Shown: positions 1 to 13,169, numbered from the stretch's first letter. The stretch: 64,000 nt of DNA from Amborella trichopoda (GCF_000471905.2 NW_006499436.1:6022763-6086762), one strand, 5' to 3'. The notes: generated by a model from the sequence alone, not told the origin. Numbers and translations: made by a program.

Positions 1-1101
1 ACATAGACCGTTCATTTTAGTAAGATACTTAGATATAGACCTTAGAAAAAAAATTTTCATTTCCAAGTTTTTTGGATGGCTTTATTATCATTAGATGAAC
101 AATGTTAAAAAGGAAAAAAATGATTTTGAGTTTATAAAGGCTAAGATCTTGAAATTCACAAAATGAATGGTCTAGATTCGTTTTTGGAGGGAACTCATTT
201 GACCATATCTAGGCTTCAAATTGAACTTCTTTTTTTTGGAGGGATTGATTATTGAGATGAAGAGTGTGTGTGCAAAATTTGAGGCCATACAAATGCCACA
301 GACATGGCTTTCTAGAAGTGTCGTTGTATTATACTATGATACAACGGCTGCATTGGATCATTGCTCATATATATATATATATATATGGGGGAAAATCTAA
401 GGTCAGCCAGCCAACTAACAACTACAGTAAACACCCAATGGCCCAAATTGAATTTGGGTCGAACCAATGGTCACGATTCCATTTCATATTTTAATTTTAA
501 TTTTTTCTACAAATACAAATCACTTGAAATTTGGAGTGTCTATTCTTTAAAAATAGAAAAATCTAATAAAAATATCAAAAATATAATTCATAAAAAATAA
601 ATTAACAAAAATACCTTTAAAAATTTTAGAGACAATTGTAGTTAATTTATTTTTTGTGAAATATTTTATTAGGTACGCATTGATCAGAGGAGTGGACACC
701 CTAAATTTCATATAATTTGGATGTGTAGAAAAATGTAAAACTATATTACGAAATTCATTCTATATCACGTTTAGACTTTGAGGTGTGCTCAACGATGTAA
801 ATACAATGAAGCATTTTTCACAGTTGAGATGGAGCCTATACAAATTGGTTTTCGTTGATGAAAACGTACCTCTTCATAATGTTATCAATATGGGGATTAA
901 CACCTCTCTTTCTCCCCCTTTCCCCTTCTTTCTTCACTCCACGCCTTTTTCCTTAACCTCTATCTCTCTCTCTCTTTCTCTCCCTATTTTCCTTAACCTC
1001 TCTCTCTAACCCCTTTCCCTGTTCTCAACTATGAGCCCCAAACTAGGTACCATCTCTTTTTCTCTCTCAAGCTCTCTTGTGCCCATCACCTCTCTCTCTC
1101 T
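1..1101. other. AT-rich flank without a gene
   Basis: No coding region is recognisable. The stretch holds an (AT)n run near 366-386 and a pyrimidine-rich block (CT runs) at about 903-1100 that abuts the 3' end of the minus-strand LINE. The short open frames here have no family resemblance I can see. Confidence 0.6.
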
Positions 1102-1393
1102 TTTTATTTTTTTAACATTACCAAAGAATTTCCATTAAAGAGAGCCAATTACAATTGATATAAGCAAAGTCATTGGAAAGACGTGATCACCAATGATGGT
1201 ATGTGGACTCCTCCTTTAGCAATTATCAACTTCAGTATTAGTCTCCTGGTAATAATGGTGAATCTCAACATTTAGAGTATTTAGGATGTTTCATATCTCA
1301 TGAAAGATTATAGTCAGCCTTCAAGGTATATTAGCTTTACCTTTACTCTATGCAATAATATTTACATGATCTATTTCTATAATCTTAGCTCCC

Positions 1394-2214
1394 TCAAATC
1401 TTGACGAAGGATTTACCCTTTCCAAAAAGACCTCTAGCTTTAGCTTCATTTACTGTAGTAAAACCACATGGACCCAAATATGAGCAAATGATGTGCCCCG
1501 TATCATCTCTTATCAATCTATCAAAACCAGTTGTGCTTGGGTTTCTAAAAGCACTTCCATCGAAATTCAGTTTGTCTGTATTAGCAAGTGTGGTGTCCAA
1601 ATAGCAGCAATTCGATTTGATCTAAAAGTAAACAAACTAGTTACAACCCTAGGATTAGCAATAATCTAACTTTTTGAATGAATTTACCATCCTTGTGTGT
1701 AGAAAACTAATCTGCCAAAAGCTAGGATATTGGATTTCAACAATATAAGTGTTTATGCTCAACCCTTCAAATACCCTTTTTATTTCTTTCTTTCCATGTA
1801 CCCCAAAGAACACTTATCCAAATTGATCTACACAAAATTGTACGCACCATTTAAATGCCTCATGTAATCCACTGGTCAAGTAGTTGTCTAGTGTTTTGTG
1901 GTATGTGTAATGAAAGATTCATCATTGCTTCACCAAAAAGGGGCAATCAAAAAATAGATGTTGGACAGTTTCATTATCAACTTTGTATATAATTCAAACA
2001 TTGGTTATAACTTCTTTTCCTCAATTTGTCAACAGTTGCTAGTTTGTCTTGGCATAGAATTCATAAAAATAACTGAACTTTTAAAGCCACATGAAGCATT
2101 TTAAACTTAAAGAATCCTGGATCTAACTATCTACTTCAATCACCAAATAGGAAATCATAGGCTGACTTAATTGAAAAAACTCCGAATGATTAAGATTCCA
2201 TATGATTACATCCT
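1394..2214 (-). pseudogene. LINE zinc-knuckle and RNase H-like tail
   Basis: The minus strand shows a zf-RVT type segment (FMWL near 2080, VQHLFFDCPF near 1950), then WGTWKERNKKGI near 1800, then an RNase H-like stretch at 1600-1394 with KLNFDGSAFRNP and IRDDTGHIICSYLG. These are the usual C-terminal parts of plant L1 ORF2. The frame is broken in several places. Confidence 0.8.
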
Positions 2215-2224
2215 CTTTGTTTGG

Positions 2225-2996
2225 GGTGATATAAACACAGTATAGCATTTCCAACAAAGATTTGTACTCCTCCATAAACCTAACTGAGATTCTTCTATGC
2301 ATGCATGGTAAAAATCAAACAATATTAATAAAACAACCCCACTAGCCTCTATAACAAAAGCTAGTGGGTTAGTTAGTTTGAAGAATACCTCAGGAAATAG
2401 ATTAGTATTGTTATATTTGCTTTGTTTCAGGCGAGAAACACTCGAAGTCTTTGGTTTTTTTCTCACCATCGAAACGAAGCGATTAACAACTATGATTTTG
2501 TTGTTTTGCTTATGTTAAAAAAAGCAACCATGTTTTTGCACGATATTTCGCCACTCAACGAAATTTGAGCGTTATCTAACTCTTTGAGCAAAGTGTGAGA
2601 GAGCACACGTGCCCCCATCCTCATCAATTGGTCATTCTCTTAAAAAATTTCCACGTTGCCCATCTCTTTTGCTTTTATGAAATTACACTATTGTCCTTTA
2701 CATTTATTAAAATAAAAATAAGTTGATCACCTCTTCATCATATAAAAAACGGTTATATCCTCACACGATAAAATAAATTGAATGTCGTGTTTTTCTTTAT
2801 TTTTTAGTTTATGAAAATAAAAAATTATTTTTTAATGTATTTGTATATTATATAAATATATATTATTTTTATATTATATAAATATATATTATATTTCTAT
2901 TAAATTAAAAACAATCTGCCCCTGAATTGACTGAAACACTGAATTGCTTCATTTTTCTGACCAAACCAAAGAAAGCTCCAAAACGAATCTGAAAGC
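2225..2996. other. Unassigned insert inside the L1 LINE
   Basis: LINE-like minus-strand coding similarity stops after NTLFWFD...YPLRYLSM at about 2997 and resumes at about 2214 (DVIIWN). The roughly 770 bp between is very AT-rich, especially 2740-2910, and resembles no LINE domain. It may be a later insertion or a replaced segment. I could not define terminal repeats or a target duplication. Confidence 0.45.
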
Positions 2997-3288
2997 ATTG
3001 ATAGATATCTTAGGGGGTAGTCATCAAGTCACTTATCAAACCAGAACAATGTATTTTGCCCATTTCCAATTACTTTTCGAAAGCATCTCAGATAGATTGG
3101 TCTATCATAGTTAATCTTCCTCCAAACATGAGAGAGAGTTGACTTATTCCTAGGGCTTTTGATTAAGCCATATAAAATATCCACCCCATACTTGTCTTTA
3201 AGAACCTCCACCCAAAAAAGAATTTTCTTGGGTATGTATTTTCCACCACCATTTGATGAGCATACCAGAATTCATACTTTTCAACCTT

Positions 3289-4534
3289 CTAATCCCTAAA
3301 CCTCCTTCTCTTATAGGTGCAGAATTTTCCCCAACTTATCAAATGCGGTTTTTTCTTCTTTTCATCATCTCCCCAAAGGAAATTTCTCATAAGACCTTCC
3401 AAGCACTTAGCAACATGTTTAGGCATCCTGATCAAAGATATATAATAAACTAATGAGTTTGACAAAGTTGATATGATAAGAGTGTATCTTCCTCCCAAAG
3501 AAAGAGTCTTAGCTTTCCACAAATCTAACCTTTTAAGAAATCTTTCAACAACTGGATCCTATATGAATCTTGGAGGATTTGAATTCACAAGTGGAATCCC
3601 CAAGTATTTGCAAGGCAAATTTTCCACTCCACAGCCCAATAACCCAACCAACCTTTCCACTATGGATTCTGGACAAGCTATCCCAATTAGTTTGGTCTTA
3701 CTGAAAACTTTTCGACCAGCTGCCAACTCGATAGACTTCAGAAAATTCCACAAGCTTGTAACCACCCTTTTACATGGATCTCAAAATATGATAGTATCAT
3801 CTCCATACTGAAATTGTGATACTATCAAACCATTATTCACAATCTTCACTCTAGAGATAATTCCTTTTAAAACCACTCCTCTAAACATTACACTAAAACT
3901 TTCAGCCACCAACGTGTACAATTAAATAAGCCTGCAGCTTTACCATTAACCAACACCAAAAAATGAGTGGACGTTAAGCAACCCCATATCCATAATCTCC
4001 ATCTTAATCTAAAATCCATTCTTCCCATTAAGCAATGTAGGACTCTCCAATCAACTTTATCATAGCTCTTCTCAAAATCTAATTTACATATTAAACCATG
4101 TTTCTTTTCTTTGATTTTGGAATGAATTCATTCTAGGGCTACCAAAATACTATCTATAGCATGTCTATCCTTCATGAATGTTGATTGTTGGACCTTTGAT
4201 CACTAAATGTCTTGCCCGGCGCAACCTATTAGCAAAGACTTGTGCAATAATTTTATAAAGGCTGCCCAAACAAACTAATGGGACAAATATCTCTTATCTC
4301 TTCTATAACATTTTTTTTGTGGTTTAAAGCAATGAATGTTAAATTCATTTTTGTGTTTATCCTATCTCTCCAATAAATATCCTCCAACAATTGGACTAGA
4401 TCATCCTTCAACAATACCCCAAAAGTTTGAAAAGAGGCTAGAGCAAAACCGTCTAACCCAAGAGCCTTATCTCTTTGAAGTCCAAAGACTGCATCCTTGA
4501 TTTTCTGCATTTCAAACTTTCTTTCCAACCACAA
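3289..4534 (-). pseudogene. LINE reverse transcriptase domain, decayed
   Basis: In minus-strand order: AVFGLQRDKALGLDGF (family KDKAPGPDGF), ICPISLFG (family RPISLVG), DFEKSYDKVDW, then the catalytic box QYGDDTIIF, where most plant L1 elements read FADD. Next come KTKLIGIACP and LPCKYLGIPL, and the thumb-side segment AKTLSLGGRYTLI. The reading frame changes several times. YGDD in place of FADD is a permitted variant in reverse transcriptases, so that residue alone does not mark loss of function. Confidence 0.85.
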
Positions 4535-5020
4535 GGCTTCTTCTAGAAGGTAGTTTGAAAAAGAGATTTGTTATATAGTAAAATGCTCAACACTTTCAGC
4601 AGTTAAAGCCTCCTTGAAGTGTTCAATCAATGCACCTTCCAACTCCATCATATTAGCACAGTCCACCCCTTGAATTCTTAATTTTTTGGATAGAATTTCA
4701 TCTTCTTCTAGCATTTGCTATAACATAGAGAAATTTGTGTTGTATCTCATTCCTTCAGCCATTTTAATCCTTGATCAATGTCTCCAATGAATCTCTTCCA
4801 GCCTTAGCAAATTTTTATAGGAATCTACCAATTGCTTCTTTCTCTAATTTTTTCTTGAGACAACAAACCTCCCCGTAAACTGAATGTTATCAAACTCCTC
4901 AACATGTCCCTCAGCTTCAACAATTTTTGTTTGTGAATTAGCTCAAATATTTAATTTTATATATTAATTTTGCTTTTAAGTAGTTGAAAATCTTTCTATC
5001 TTTTTATCTGCATATTTTTT

Positions 5021-5793
5021 TCAAAACTCTTCCATTAATTGTACTAAAGACCTTTCTGATGGCCAAGTTAGCTCAAATCTAAAAGATGAAGGTCTAAAAG
5101 AAAACTCATTTGTGTTAAAGTACAAAGGAACAAGATCATAAGCTACTTTAGGAAGAGTTTTAACACTACTTTTTGAAAATTGATTTACAAACTCAGAAGT
5201 CATCAAGAACCTATCCAATTTTGTTAAAACCAATTCTAACCCATTGTAATTGGACCGAGTAAAATTAGCTCCAATAGAAAGAATATCTACCAATTCATGT
5301 TGTTGGATAAAACCATCAAATAATTGCATACAAGAGGACATGCAATGAGAGGAAGAAGATTTACTTGACCATCAAATTATATTAACATCTCCACAAATAC
5401 ATTGCAGCACATTACAATTTATATGAATAGCCGACGGTTCATCCAAACATAAAGCCCTTTTATTAGGCCGATTGGGTCCATAAACCACAATAAGACACCA
5501 AAAGAAATCATACATAGGGCCTTTACACAAAACAGAAACACGTTTAGGGAATAATAAGATGCATGCAAAATAATTGGGTCCCAAAGAACCCAAATACCCA
5601 GCACCAGAATCCAAAAACTCTATAGATCTCTTCCCCCAAACTTTTATTGTTGTATGGAGATACGGGGCCTACATTTTAGTTTCCTAGAGTTGCAACAGAT
5701 CACGTCTTTCCTTCTGACAAAAAGAACGAATAGCTCTCTTCCGCATGCCACTATTAAGGCCCCGAACATTCCAACACAATATCTTCATTCAGA
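5021..5793 (-). pseudogene. LINE endonuclease domain, decayed
   Basis: This is the N-terminal part of ORF2. The start MKILCWNVRGLNSGMRKRAI is followed by an LLQ-ETKM-like stretch, then CICGDVNII (family form W-CGDFN), then a segment ending in LTKLDRFL, which matches the LDRFLVS motif of plant L1 endonucleases. Several in-frame stops are present. In the family this domain nicks target DNA to prime reverse transcription. Confidence 0.8.
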
Positions 5794-6429
5794 TATATAG
5801 TCATGTCTATGTTTGGTGATCCCCAAAGTATCAGCGGGCATAGAATTAACAGGTTCAACTGAGCACGAGTTCAACTCCTTACCTCTTCCTTATTGTAGTT
5901 GATGTAACAAACCAAATTATCCAACTCTCTTTGAACATGGTCTTTTCTTTTTACTTACTTCGATTTTCTACCACCTATTTTCTCCATCATCTTCTAATCA
6001 CGCTCCTCCTCCAGGGCCTCAGTAATGGAATTCAAGGATTCACCATAGTGTGCGTTCATGGCATCTAGGACCTTGCCGACTTCCATAGGGTGCAAAACCA
6101 AAGCAAACTCATTTTCTTTATCTAAAAGAGCCTTGTGAACCTTCTCCTCTTCAACATAAACCTCATTGCACACCTCATTGTTATCTTCGGGTAGTCTCAT
6201 AGCATTGGCGTTACAGTAATAAGTTCTTCAGTAACTTCCACATGCATATTCTTCCTCACTGTCGGGCCATTCTCCTTCTACAACTAGGCACTCCAAGTAC
6301 TAGAAACATGTTGTTCACTGTCTTCTTCCTCATCTCCTTCTAAACCATATACCAATACCATAGGTTTGCTTAGTTTATACTATTGGTAGGTTGAGCTTAC
6401 TGAGGTTCCTAGCTCAGTGAAAAGCTGAA

Positions 6430-9400
6430 ATGAGTTAGACTTTGATAGGTACCTACATAAGGTCGACCTACAATTGTGTGTGGAAGACAGTCCTTACTAT
6501 AGTAGGGTTGTTTCGTGGTCAGAGTTTCCCCAGATGGATGCTTTGCTCATTTGTTGGAAACATTTTCAATGCTCCACACATGAAACTAGGCTCTCGCACG
6601 ACTTAAGTATCGGCTTAAGGGTTTTCAAAAAATTTAAATTCTTTGTGTACGTTTGACAGTGTGTTGGTAAAGTGTGCAAGATCAACACTCAGTGATGTGT
6701 GTAGTAAGTGTGATCAAGAAGCACATGCAAAAAACAACCTAATGTCTAATTCAATATAAAGATTTAATCCAACATGATATGATCAAATATTTCTGGTCTT
6801 AAACAAATAAATTCAAAAAAGATAAGATTTAAGTAGATATGATGAAATTTAATCTAAAGAGATAGGATAAAAGAAAATTTTGAATTTATCCTTTTCTTTT
6901 CTTTTTTTTTATTGAAAAGATAAAGATGCTTTTAAGAAGGCGATAGAGTCAAAAAAATTCCTAAGCTTATGCAGATAAGGCCTTTTTAAATGAAAGAGAT
7001 AAGATCCAAGCAAATAAAATGAAATCTAATCTAAAGAGACAAGATAAGAGAAAATTTTGAATTTATCTTTTTCCTTTTATTTTTTTATCGTTTATTACAT
7101 TAAAGATAAATATCCTTTTGAAGAGATAATATCAAAATTTGGAATCATGCACATAAGATTAAAATAGATAAAATCAAATCTAATGGGATAAAGCAAGAAG
7201 AGATCTAAATCATTTTTTCTTTTCTTTTTTTCCTATTTTTTTGAAATTTACAGCAAAACAAGGAAACAAAAAGTACAGAAAATCACAGGGAGTGAAAAGT
7301 AACCGAGAGACGAGCTGCTGAATTTTTTTTCCAATAATTCGTACAACACGATATAGCTCGTGTTGTGCACCAGTGACACAAGATGTGTCGTGCAGAATTG
7401 CACAACACGAAGCATGTCATATAGAGCAACACGGGGCTTGTTGTGTTGCACGACATGCTCTATGTCGCGCATCACAGTGGGCCCCAGATTGAAATTCCCT
7501 GTTCTTTTGTGATCGTTCCAATATTTTCAAATCTCTGAATTTTATATTTTTTTGAAAAATGACTACTGTAAAATTTCATATTGTGTTTGAAAGCCAAAAT
7601 ACGTAGATTTTAAGCTCAAGGACCCACGATGGGTGCCAAATTGTTTACACTCAGATTTCCATCGATCTAAGAGTGATACCAACTCACATATCATGTGGAA
7701 TGAGTTAAATTTGCAAATAAGTAGAGGGAGTATGGTCGCTTAATTTATGGGCTCAAAAACATCGCAGTTAAATATTAATTCGACTCTTTTTGGAGTCCAT
7801 TGGCAGAGGTCCGGCTTCAAGATATATGTGTATAACCTTAAAATGGATCTAAATTTTACTAAATCTAATAATAATAGAAATTGCAGAGAAATATGAATTA
7901 AATTAAGGGAAAAATAAACTAAATTAAAGGGAGATGAAAAAATATTTACCTTAGGGACCTGAAACTCAGAGTTTCAGGCTTGGAACAGGCTGCAATTCTG
8001 GTGCCACTACCTCTTCTTTGGATGCCTTTTGGTTGCTAGAAATTGGAAGATTTGAGGCTCTTTCATCTAGATATAGGGCTCTTAAGGCTTAGAGAAGGAC
8101 TAGAGATTTGTAAGTAAGGTTTACTTAAGTTTCTTAAAGTTAAGAGGTGATTTTCCCTAATTTTCTAATATATCAATTTTGGGATTTTCTATGCTTTTTG
8201 GAGATGTGTTCCTGTTTTTCCTAATTTTATGGTTTTTCCTAAAGTCTTATCCTATTTTCTAGGATTTATTGGTAATTTATGGGAATTTCCTAATTTTGAA
8301 TTTCCTAGGGATTTTCAATCTAGTTTATATGATTTCTTAACGTTTTTTTGTCTTTTTTCAATGTATTTTCTGGGATTTTTTAATGGGGTATTTATAGGTT
8401 GAAGTAGGGTTATAGTGGAAATTAGACCAGTTGGATCTAAGGGTCTAGATTCAATCAAAATAGTCCAATTTTATGGAATTAACTGACCTTTGTTACTAAT
8501 TCAAACATTCTGGAAATTCCCCACCACCCTGGGCCCATCGGGATGCACGAGGCAACGCTACCCGCACTGCACGGTGCACATGGCCTGAGCAGGAGCAATT
8601 TCATCATTTTGCACCCCTTGCCTTCCAAGACTTCCAACTTTGGCTTTGTCAGTCCGATTTAAGTGATTCATAGACTGTTGGAAAGCTATGGGGATCTACC
8701 ATGATTTGGGATAGGTTTCAAAATGATTTTTGGGATAATTAAATTGGGCTTAGGTGTACTAGGGTAGGTGTGGTCATTCGGCTTCATAATCATGATTTTT
8801 TAGGAATTCTCTTAGCCAGAATTTTGAGGTGGGTGTCTACATGCCTAAGCAAGTTATCAAAATAGGGAAGCTTCTAGCACCAATTTTTCATAGATTTCCC
8901 CTTCCCCCACTTTCTATAATCTCAAGGATTCTTTGAGAATCCTTAATCTCAAGGATTCTTTGGGAATCCTTAAGAAACTGCAAGAAAGTTATCAAATATT
9001 GATAGATTTTTTTTTATTTTTACAACTTTATTGAAAATTGATCAATCCTGACTTTTGCTACTTCGTTGAAAGTTTACCAATCACAGCAAAAATTCTGATT
9101 AATTACCTAATATTTTCGAGGAATTTACTCAAATTGCCTACAAAGCAAACCATTGTGAAATCCAAAAAAATAAAATAAAGAAAGCCTTTTTGTTAAGACC
9201 CCTTGTGGTAAGACCAATTTCAAATCAAATTAGAGCCAATTCTATAATGGCATGACACCAAATAAATTTGACCACTCATCTTTTGCCTTTTTATGAACCG
9301 CTGTGTGGCAATTTAGTACCTCCACTCAAGACAAAAATCATGTGCGTATTGTGGAGGAAAGCCGGCACCGACAAACGGGGTTGATCTTCCTTCTAAATTA

Positions 9401-9960
9401 AACAATTTCTTATTCGGTTTAATTGCTTACCCAATTAATCTAGAAATTTAACAATCCAACCAAAATAATGAGATTCATGAATGGAGGAGATGTGGGCCTG
9501 AACCTAAAAGGCTGGGCCCATCTACAGCCTTGAATCATGGAGGAGATTGTGGCTAGGGCCCACCAAGTCATTGCCGCTTGTTTTTTTTCCAAAAAAAAAG
9601 GATTTCTTAATCCCATAGAAGTATAGTATTCATTTACTCCCTTGGATAAAATCAAATGTAGGAGTCACCTTAGGTCCTCAAATTTTGGAAAATTATCCTC
9701 TTCAACACATAGAACTAATGTCGATTAAAAATAAAAATAAAAAAAACTCCAAATTGCCCTCTATATGCCCTTAGAAAAAGCGATGTCTCAAGATAGATTT
9801 GAGGCTATTCAATTTTTGAAAGATGATATCTAAGTATTAACAAACTCAAAATTTCAAGTTTTGTTATTTGAAAATAATCATCTAGTGACCTCTTATGTGA
9901 TTTTCAAATTTTAATATAAAAATTTGGGAAAATCTCTTATGTGATTTTCGAATTTTAATA
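6430..9960. other. Gene-free region, old repeats
   Basis: No host gene is recognised. There is a cluster of short hairpins at 7341-7475. Two adjacent copies of a hairpin with AAGGATTC/GAATCCTT stems lie near 8930-8975. A 44-bp direct duplication at 9891-9978 ends inside the following MITE. The remaining sequence looks like diverged interspersed repeat but shows no domain I can name. Confidence 0.5.
7341..7475. repeat. Cluster of short hairpins built on CAACACG/CGTGTTG
   Basis: The first hairpin is CAACACGA (7344-7351) with TCGTGTTG (7358-7365). Further copies of the same word follow in both orientations (GTCGTGCA, GCACAACACGA, TTGTGTTGCACGACATGC) through 7475, so several alternative stems are possible. 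No coding sense is visible. Confidence 0.55.
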
Positions 9961-9978
9961 TAAAAATTTGGGAAAATT
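9891..9978. repeat. 44-bp direct tandem duplication at a MITE edge
   Basis: TCTTATGTGATTTTC followed by an A/T-rich stretch and GGGAAAAT occurs at 9891 and again at 9935, a period of 44 bp. The second copy includes the target duplication and the first bases of the MITE that starts at 9970, so the duplication arose after that MITE inserted. Confidence 0.7.
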
Positions 9979-10525
9979 ATGGAAACCCTCATTGACTCTA
10001 ATTTAGGCATCCTCCCCCTTAATACTTCTAAACCATACCCTTACCCACAAAAATACTACTTCTTTTTTATTTGCTACCAACCCCCCAAGTAAAAAAAAAA
10101 GTACATTTTAAACGATGAAAATACCGCTTTCGATACATATTTTCATTGTATTTCTGTCACCAATTGTCACACACATGAGTTTTTTTAACCCGGTTTGGCA
10201 CAAATTGCATCGGACTGGCTTCTAGCACAAAAATACATCGGTCTGACACGAAAATGTGTCGGTCCGATATAAAAAATGTGCCAGTCCGGCACAGTTTCTA
10301 TATTAAAGTTGCATCGGACTGGCTTAGAGAGCAAATGTGGAAAATGTGACAAAAAAAAAAAACAAAAAAAAAAAAAGATGATATTTTGGTCTAAAAAATG
10401 TAAGTTTTGTTCTTAGAGGGTGGTTGCAAAAAAAAAAAAACTATTGAGGTTAATAGTGTAGTATCAAAAGTTTTAGGTGGGAGGATGCTTAGAAATTACG
10501 AACTGAGCTTATCCATAATTTTCCC
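9970..10525. mobile_element. MITE, Mutator-like by target duplication (556 bp)
   Basis: The left end is GGGAAAATTATGGAAACC and the right end reads, in reverse complement, GGGAAAATTATGGATAAG. The inverted repeats run about 48 bp each, with GCATCCTCCC shared inside. Flanking 9-mers are taaaaattt (9961-9969) and taaaaaatt (10526-10534), one mismatch, a 9-bp target duplication typical of Mutator-like elements. The middle carries several copies of CATCGGACTGGC-like words in both orientations. There is no transposase. Confidence 0.75.
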
Positions 10526-10920
10526 TAAAAAATTCCTTCCTAGTTGGTATTCTGACCCAGGGAGTAGATGTGCAGTATGCTCCTAAGGGAGCATAATGTA
10601 CACACTCTTTTTTCTTTTTTTTTTCTTTTTTTTGTTTTTTTGACAAATTTCTGTTATCTATTTTTTCCCTTACTTTTTTTTTTTTTCTTTTTATCAATAT
10701 GCAAAGTAAACATAGTTATTACTTGGGGAGGTTTGGCTTTTGACTAAAAAGCCCTCACCCAACCAGTCACGACAAAATGGTTGATTTGTTTGGCCTGCCT
10801 CCGCTTTTTTCTTTTTTTAGTTGTAGGATTGGTTGTCTTACTAGATGTATAGATGGAAAAATAAAGGTAGTATTTTTTTGTCGTTTAAAAAATAGATATA
10901 TATAAGTAAGTTAAATACTC

Positions 10921-11308
10921 GATGAAGTTTCTATAAGGCCTAGGCTTTATGAAAAATAAAATAATACCTCACTTAAATTTTTCTTCCGGAAAGCACTTTC
11001 GGCAACAAAAATCCCCATGATGGCTCTAAAATCAATTTCTTATACCGACAATGAAATTTGAAATTTAAAAAATAGTACATGCCTTGCAGATCCATGAACA
11101 CTTAATTTTAGGGTGAAATAGACGGTCTAAATAATTTGTTACAATATGTACTATTTTTAGTACTTAAAATCCCTTTTTATTACAACCATAATGTTCAAGC
11201 CGAGATGATGGATGTAAAGATTTTCCAATACTTGAATTATAATTTTCGATGAGTTATGAGGTGAGGCTTTACTTATTTTGATAGGGCTGTAGCCCAATCA
11301 AATCATTT
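10921..11308. mobile_element. MITE-like element, GGCCTAGGC-end subtype
   Basis: It begins with AAGTTTCTATAAGGCCTAGG and ends near ATAGGGCTGTAGCCC. The interior (CTTCCGGAAAGCACTTTCGG, GAAATAGACGGTCTAAATAA) is shared with copies at 31791, 40705 and 53731. Ends are approximate and the target duplication is not clear. Confidence 0.6.
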
Positions 11309-11410
11309 TCCAATACCAAATAATAATAGTTTTTTTTTCCATTTCCAAAATGTCTAAATCTCTAAATAGGTCATATGTATAAGTAGTATTTTGTTTATCG
11401 ATTAAAAAAA

Positions 11411-11650
11411 GGGTGTGGTTTGTATAGAGCCAAGGCTGTAAACAATCAAAGTAAAGCGTGCCTTCAAATAGTGTCAAGAAATGTGGTTTCAATACTGGAA
11501 ATCTTTGTGATAGCGTTAAAGTATATTATCATCTTTAATTATAAAATTTAAAGATTCAAATAGTGTAGATCGAGCCGATCTATGAAAACTTAAAATTTTT
11601 GAAAATTGACAGTCCAAAAATGTGTTACAAAATAATAATAAAAAATAAAA
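11411..11650. mobile_element. Left part of a MITE, GAGCC-end subtype
   Basis: Starts GGGTGTGGTTTGTATAGAGC and runs through CTGTAAACAATCAAAG, matching the start of the copy at 29407. The right half is replaced by an (AT)n and (GA)n run near 11650-11690. Confidence 0.6.
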
Positions 11651-12635
11651 TAATATATATATATATATGTGACAGAGAGAGAGTTAAATACTAGATGACC
11701 AAAGACCAAAAGAATAGTTTCTTTTTCCCTTTCGAAATGTCTAAATCTCTAAATAAGTCATAAGTGTTCTATTTTATTTTTTCTAAAAGGCCACGCTAAT
11801 AGCAACAGTCTAGGGTAAGTTTTTTAAATAATTTTGCCTCCCCCACATAAGGATTAATGTATTAAGAGAAAAAAAAGTATTTTATGGGTGTCGAAAAAGT
11901 TGTCCAATTAGTCTTGGGCAGTTTTAGTTAAGAAACCCAAACATGCTACGATTTTTAGAAATATTGAAAGCATCTCATAATTTTTCTTGAAATATGTATG
12001 TGTGTGTTTCCTCTAAGAAAAAACCTACCTAAAATAATAATTTAGATAATGCTCCCAGGCAATCGGAACTGATGGTTAAAAATTGCTATTTAAATTTTAT
12101 CTTTTCTAAATTAAATTAATATGAATTTTCACACATCATAAAAAAAATGTATTTTCAAATATTTAAAATGACCAAGTTGCCTCCATTATATTCTAGGGGT
12201 AGTTTGGTTATTTTAAGTTTTAGGAAATACTTTTTCATATTTTTTGGGCATCCTATTATGTAGTACATATGTTCAAAATTTCATCTTGACCCATTTATAT
12301 AAAAAAAAATATTAAAAAAATTTAAATAATAAAATGTATTTTCAACCATCTGACCCGATGTTTAATTTCATTTTTGCAAGACCTTGTTGGGGTATATTTC
12401 CCAAATCCAACTACAAATTCTTTAACACCCCATTATCAGTAACTGGCCAATTGGATGTTGGTTAGGGCTTCAGGTTTATTTTTTGATATTTGGATTGGAT
12501 CCCTCCTACTTACTTGTTGTCTTCTATCTTTCACAACAAAGGGAAGTAGATAAACAAGTTATTAAAAGTGCACGGTGCTCTTTTGTACCTTTTCGGAGCA
12601 TATCTTACTACATGATTTTTGAAATAGGGATTTAA

Positions 12636-12840
12636 TATATCTACTAAGCCATATCAAAAATGTAATTATAATATAATTATTGTGTGATCCCATTATATTT
12701 GTCAATTATAGATTTGTTGTAATATATAGATTTGTTGTAATATATCTACTAAGCCATATCAAAAATGTAATTATAATAAGATTATTGTGTGACAATTTGA
12801 TGTTATTATATTTGTCGATTATAGATCTGTCATATTTTGC
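12636..12840. repeat. Two-copy tandem repeat, period 105 bp
   Basis: CTACTAAGCCATATC and the following AT-rich sequence begin at 12641 and again at 12746. The first copy has an extra short internal duplication of ATAGATTTGTTGTAATAT. Confidence 0.75.
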
Positions 12841-13169
12841 ATAGAGTAAATATGAAGCTTTAAATGGTAGAAAATCATTAAAGAGACTTGAAACATCTTA
12901 ATTAACCCTAGAGTGTAGATTTTATTTTTTCTTTCACTACGCTACCTTCTCAAAATAATATATCAAAAAAGCCTACATTGCCCATGTTCAAGCATGAGTT
13001 TTGCCATAACTCAAATCAAATAAGTGGCGAGTAAAATTACTAAAATATCTTTGCTTGTTCAGTGTTCTCAACTATGATAATAATAATATAAATATTTTTA
13101 TTATATTATTTAAAGAAGTATCTAAGTGAAATGAAAATAAAACAATAAAGAAAAAAGATATTATACTAT

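Larger units (their letters stand above)
1102..6420 (-). mobile_element. L1-type LINE, decayed, near full length
   Basis: Reading the minus strand, the parts come in the order of a plant L1 element. An acidic ORF1-like or inter-ORF stretch lies at 6200-5994. ORF2 then opens at about 5793 with MKILCWNVRGLNS, the usual start of the apurinic-type endonuclease. Reverse transcriptase follows, with DFEKSYDKVDW near 4080-4048 and YGDD at 3809-3798. A zinc-knuckle region has VQHLFFDCPF near 1950, and an RNase H-like segment (KLNFDGSAFRNP) lies at 1600-1394. An A-rich tail, seen as a T-rich run on the plus strand, lies at 1102-1113. Stops and frame changes are frequent, so the copy is old and inactive. 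The 5' limit is approximate and I found no target duplication. A block at 2225-2996 does not fit the element. Confidence 0.9.

Noticed and set aside
7341-7475. microRNA precursor
   Set aside because: Stems are short with competing pairings; nothing marks a single mature strand.
6430-8850. LTR retroelement suggested by GGGTGCCAAATTGTTTACAC near 7630
   Set aside because: No paired LTRs, primer site or coding domain could be supported.
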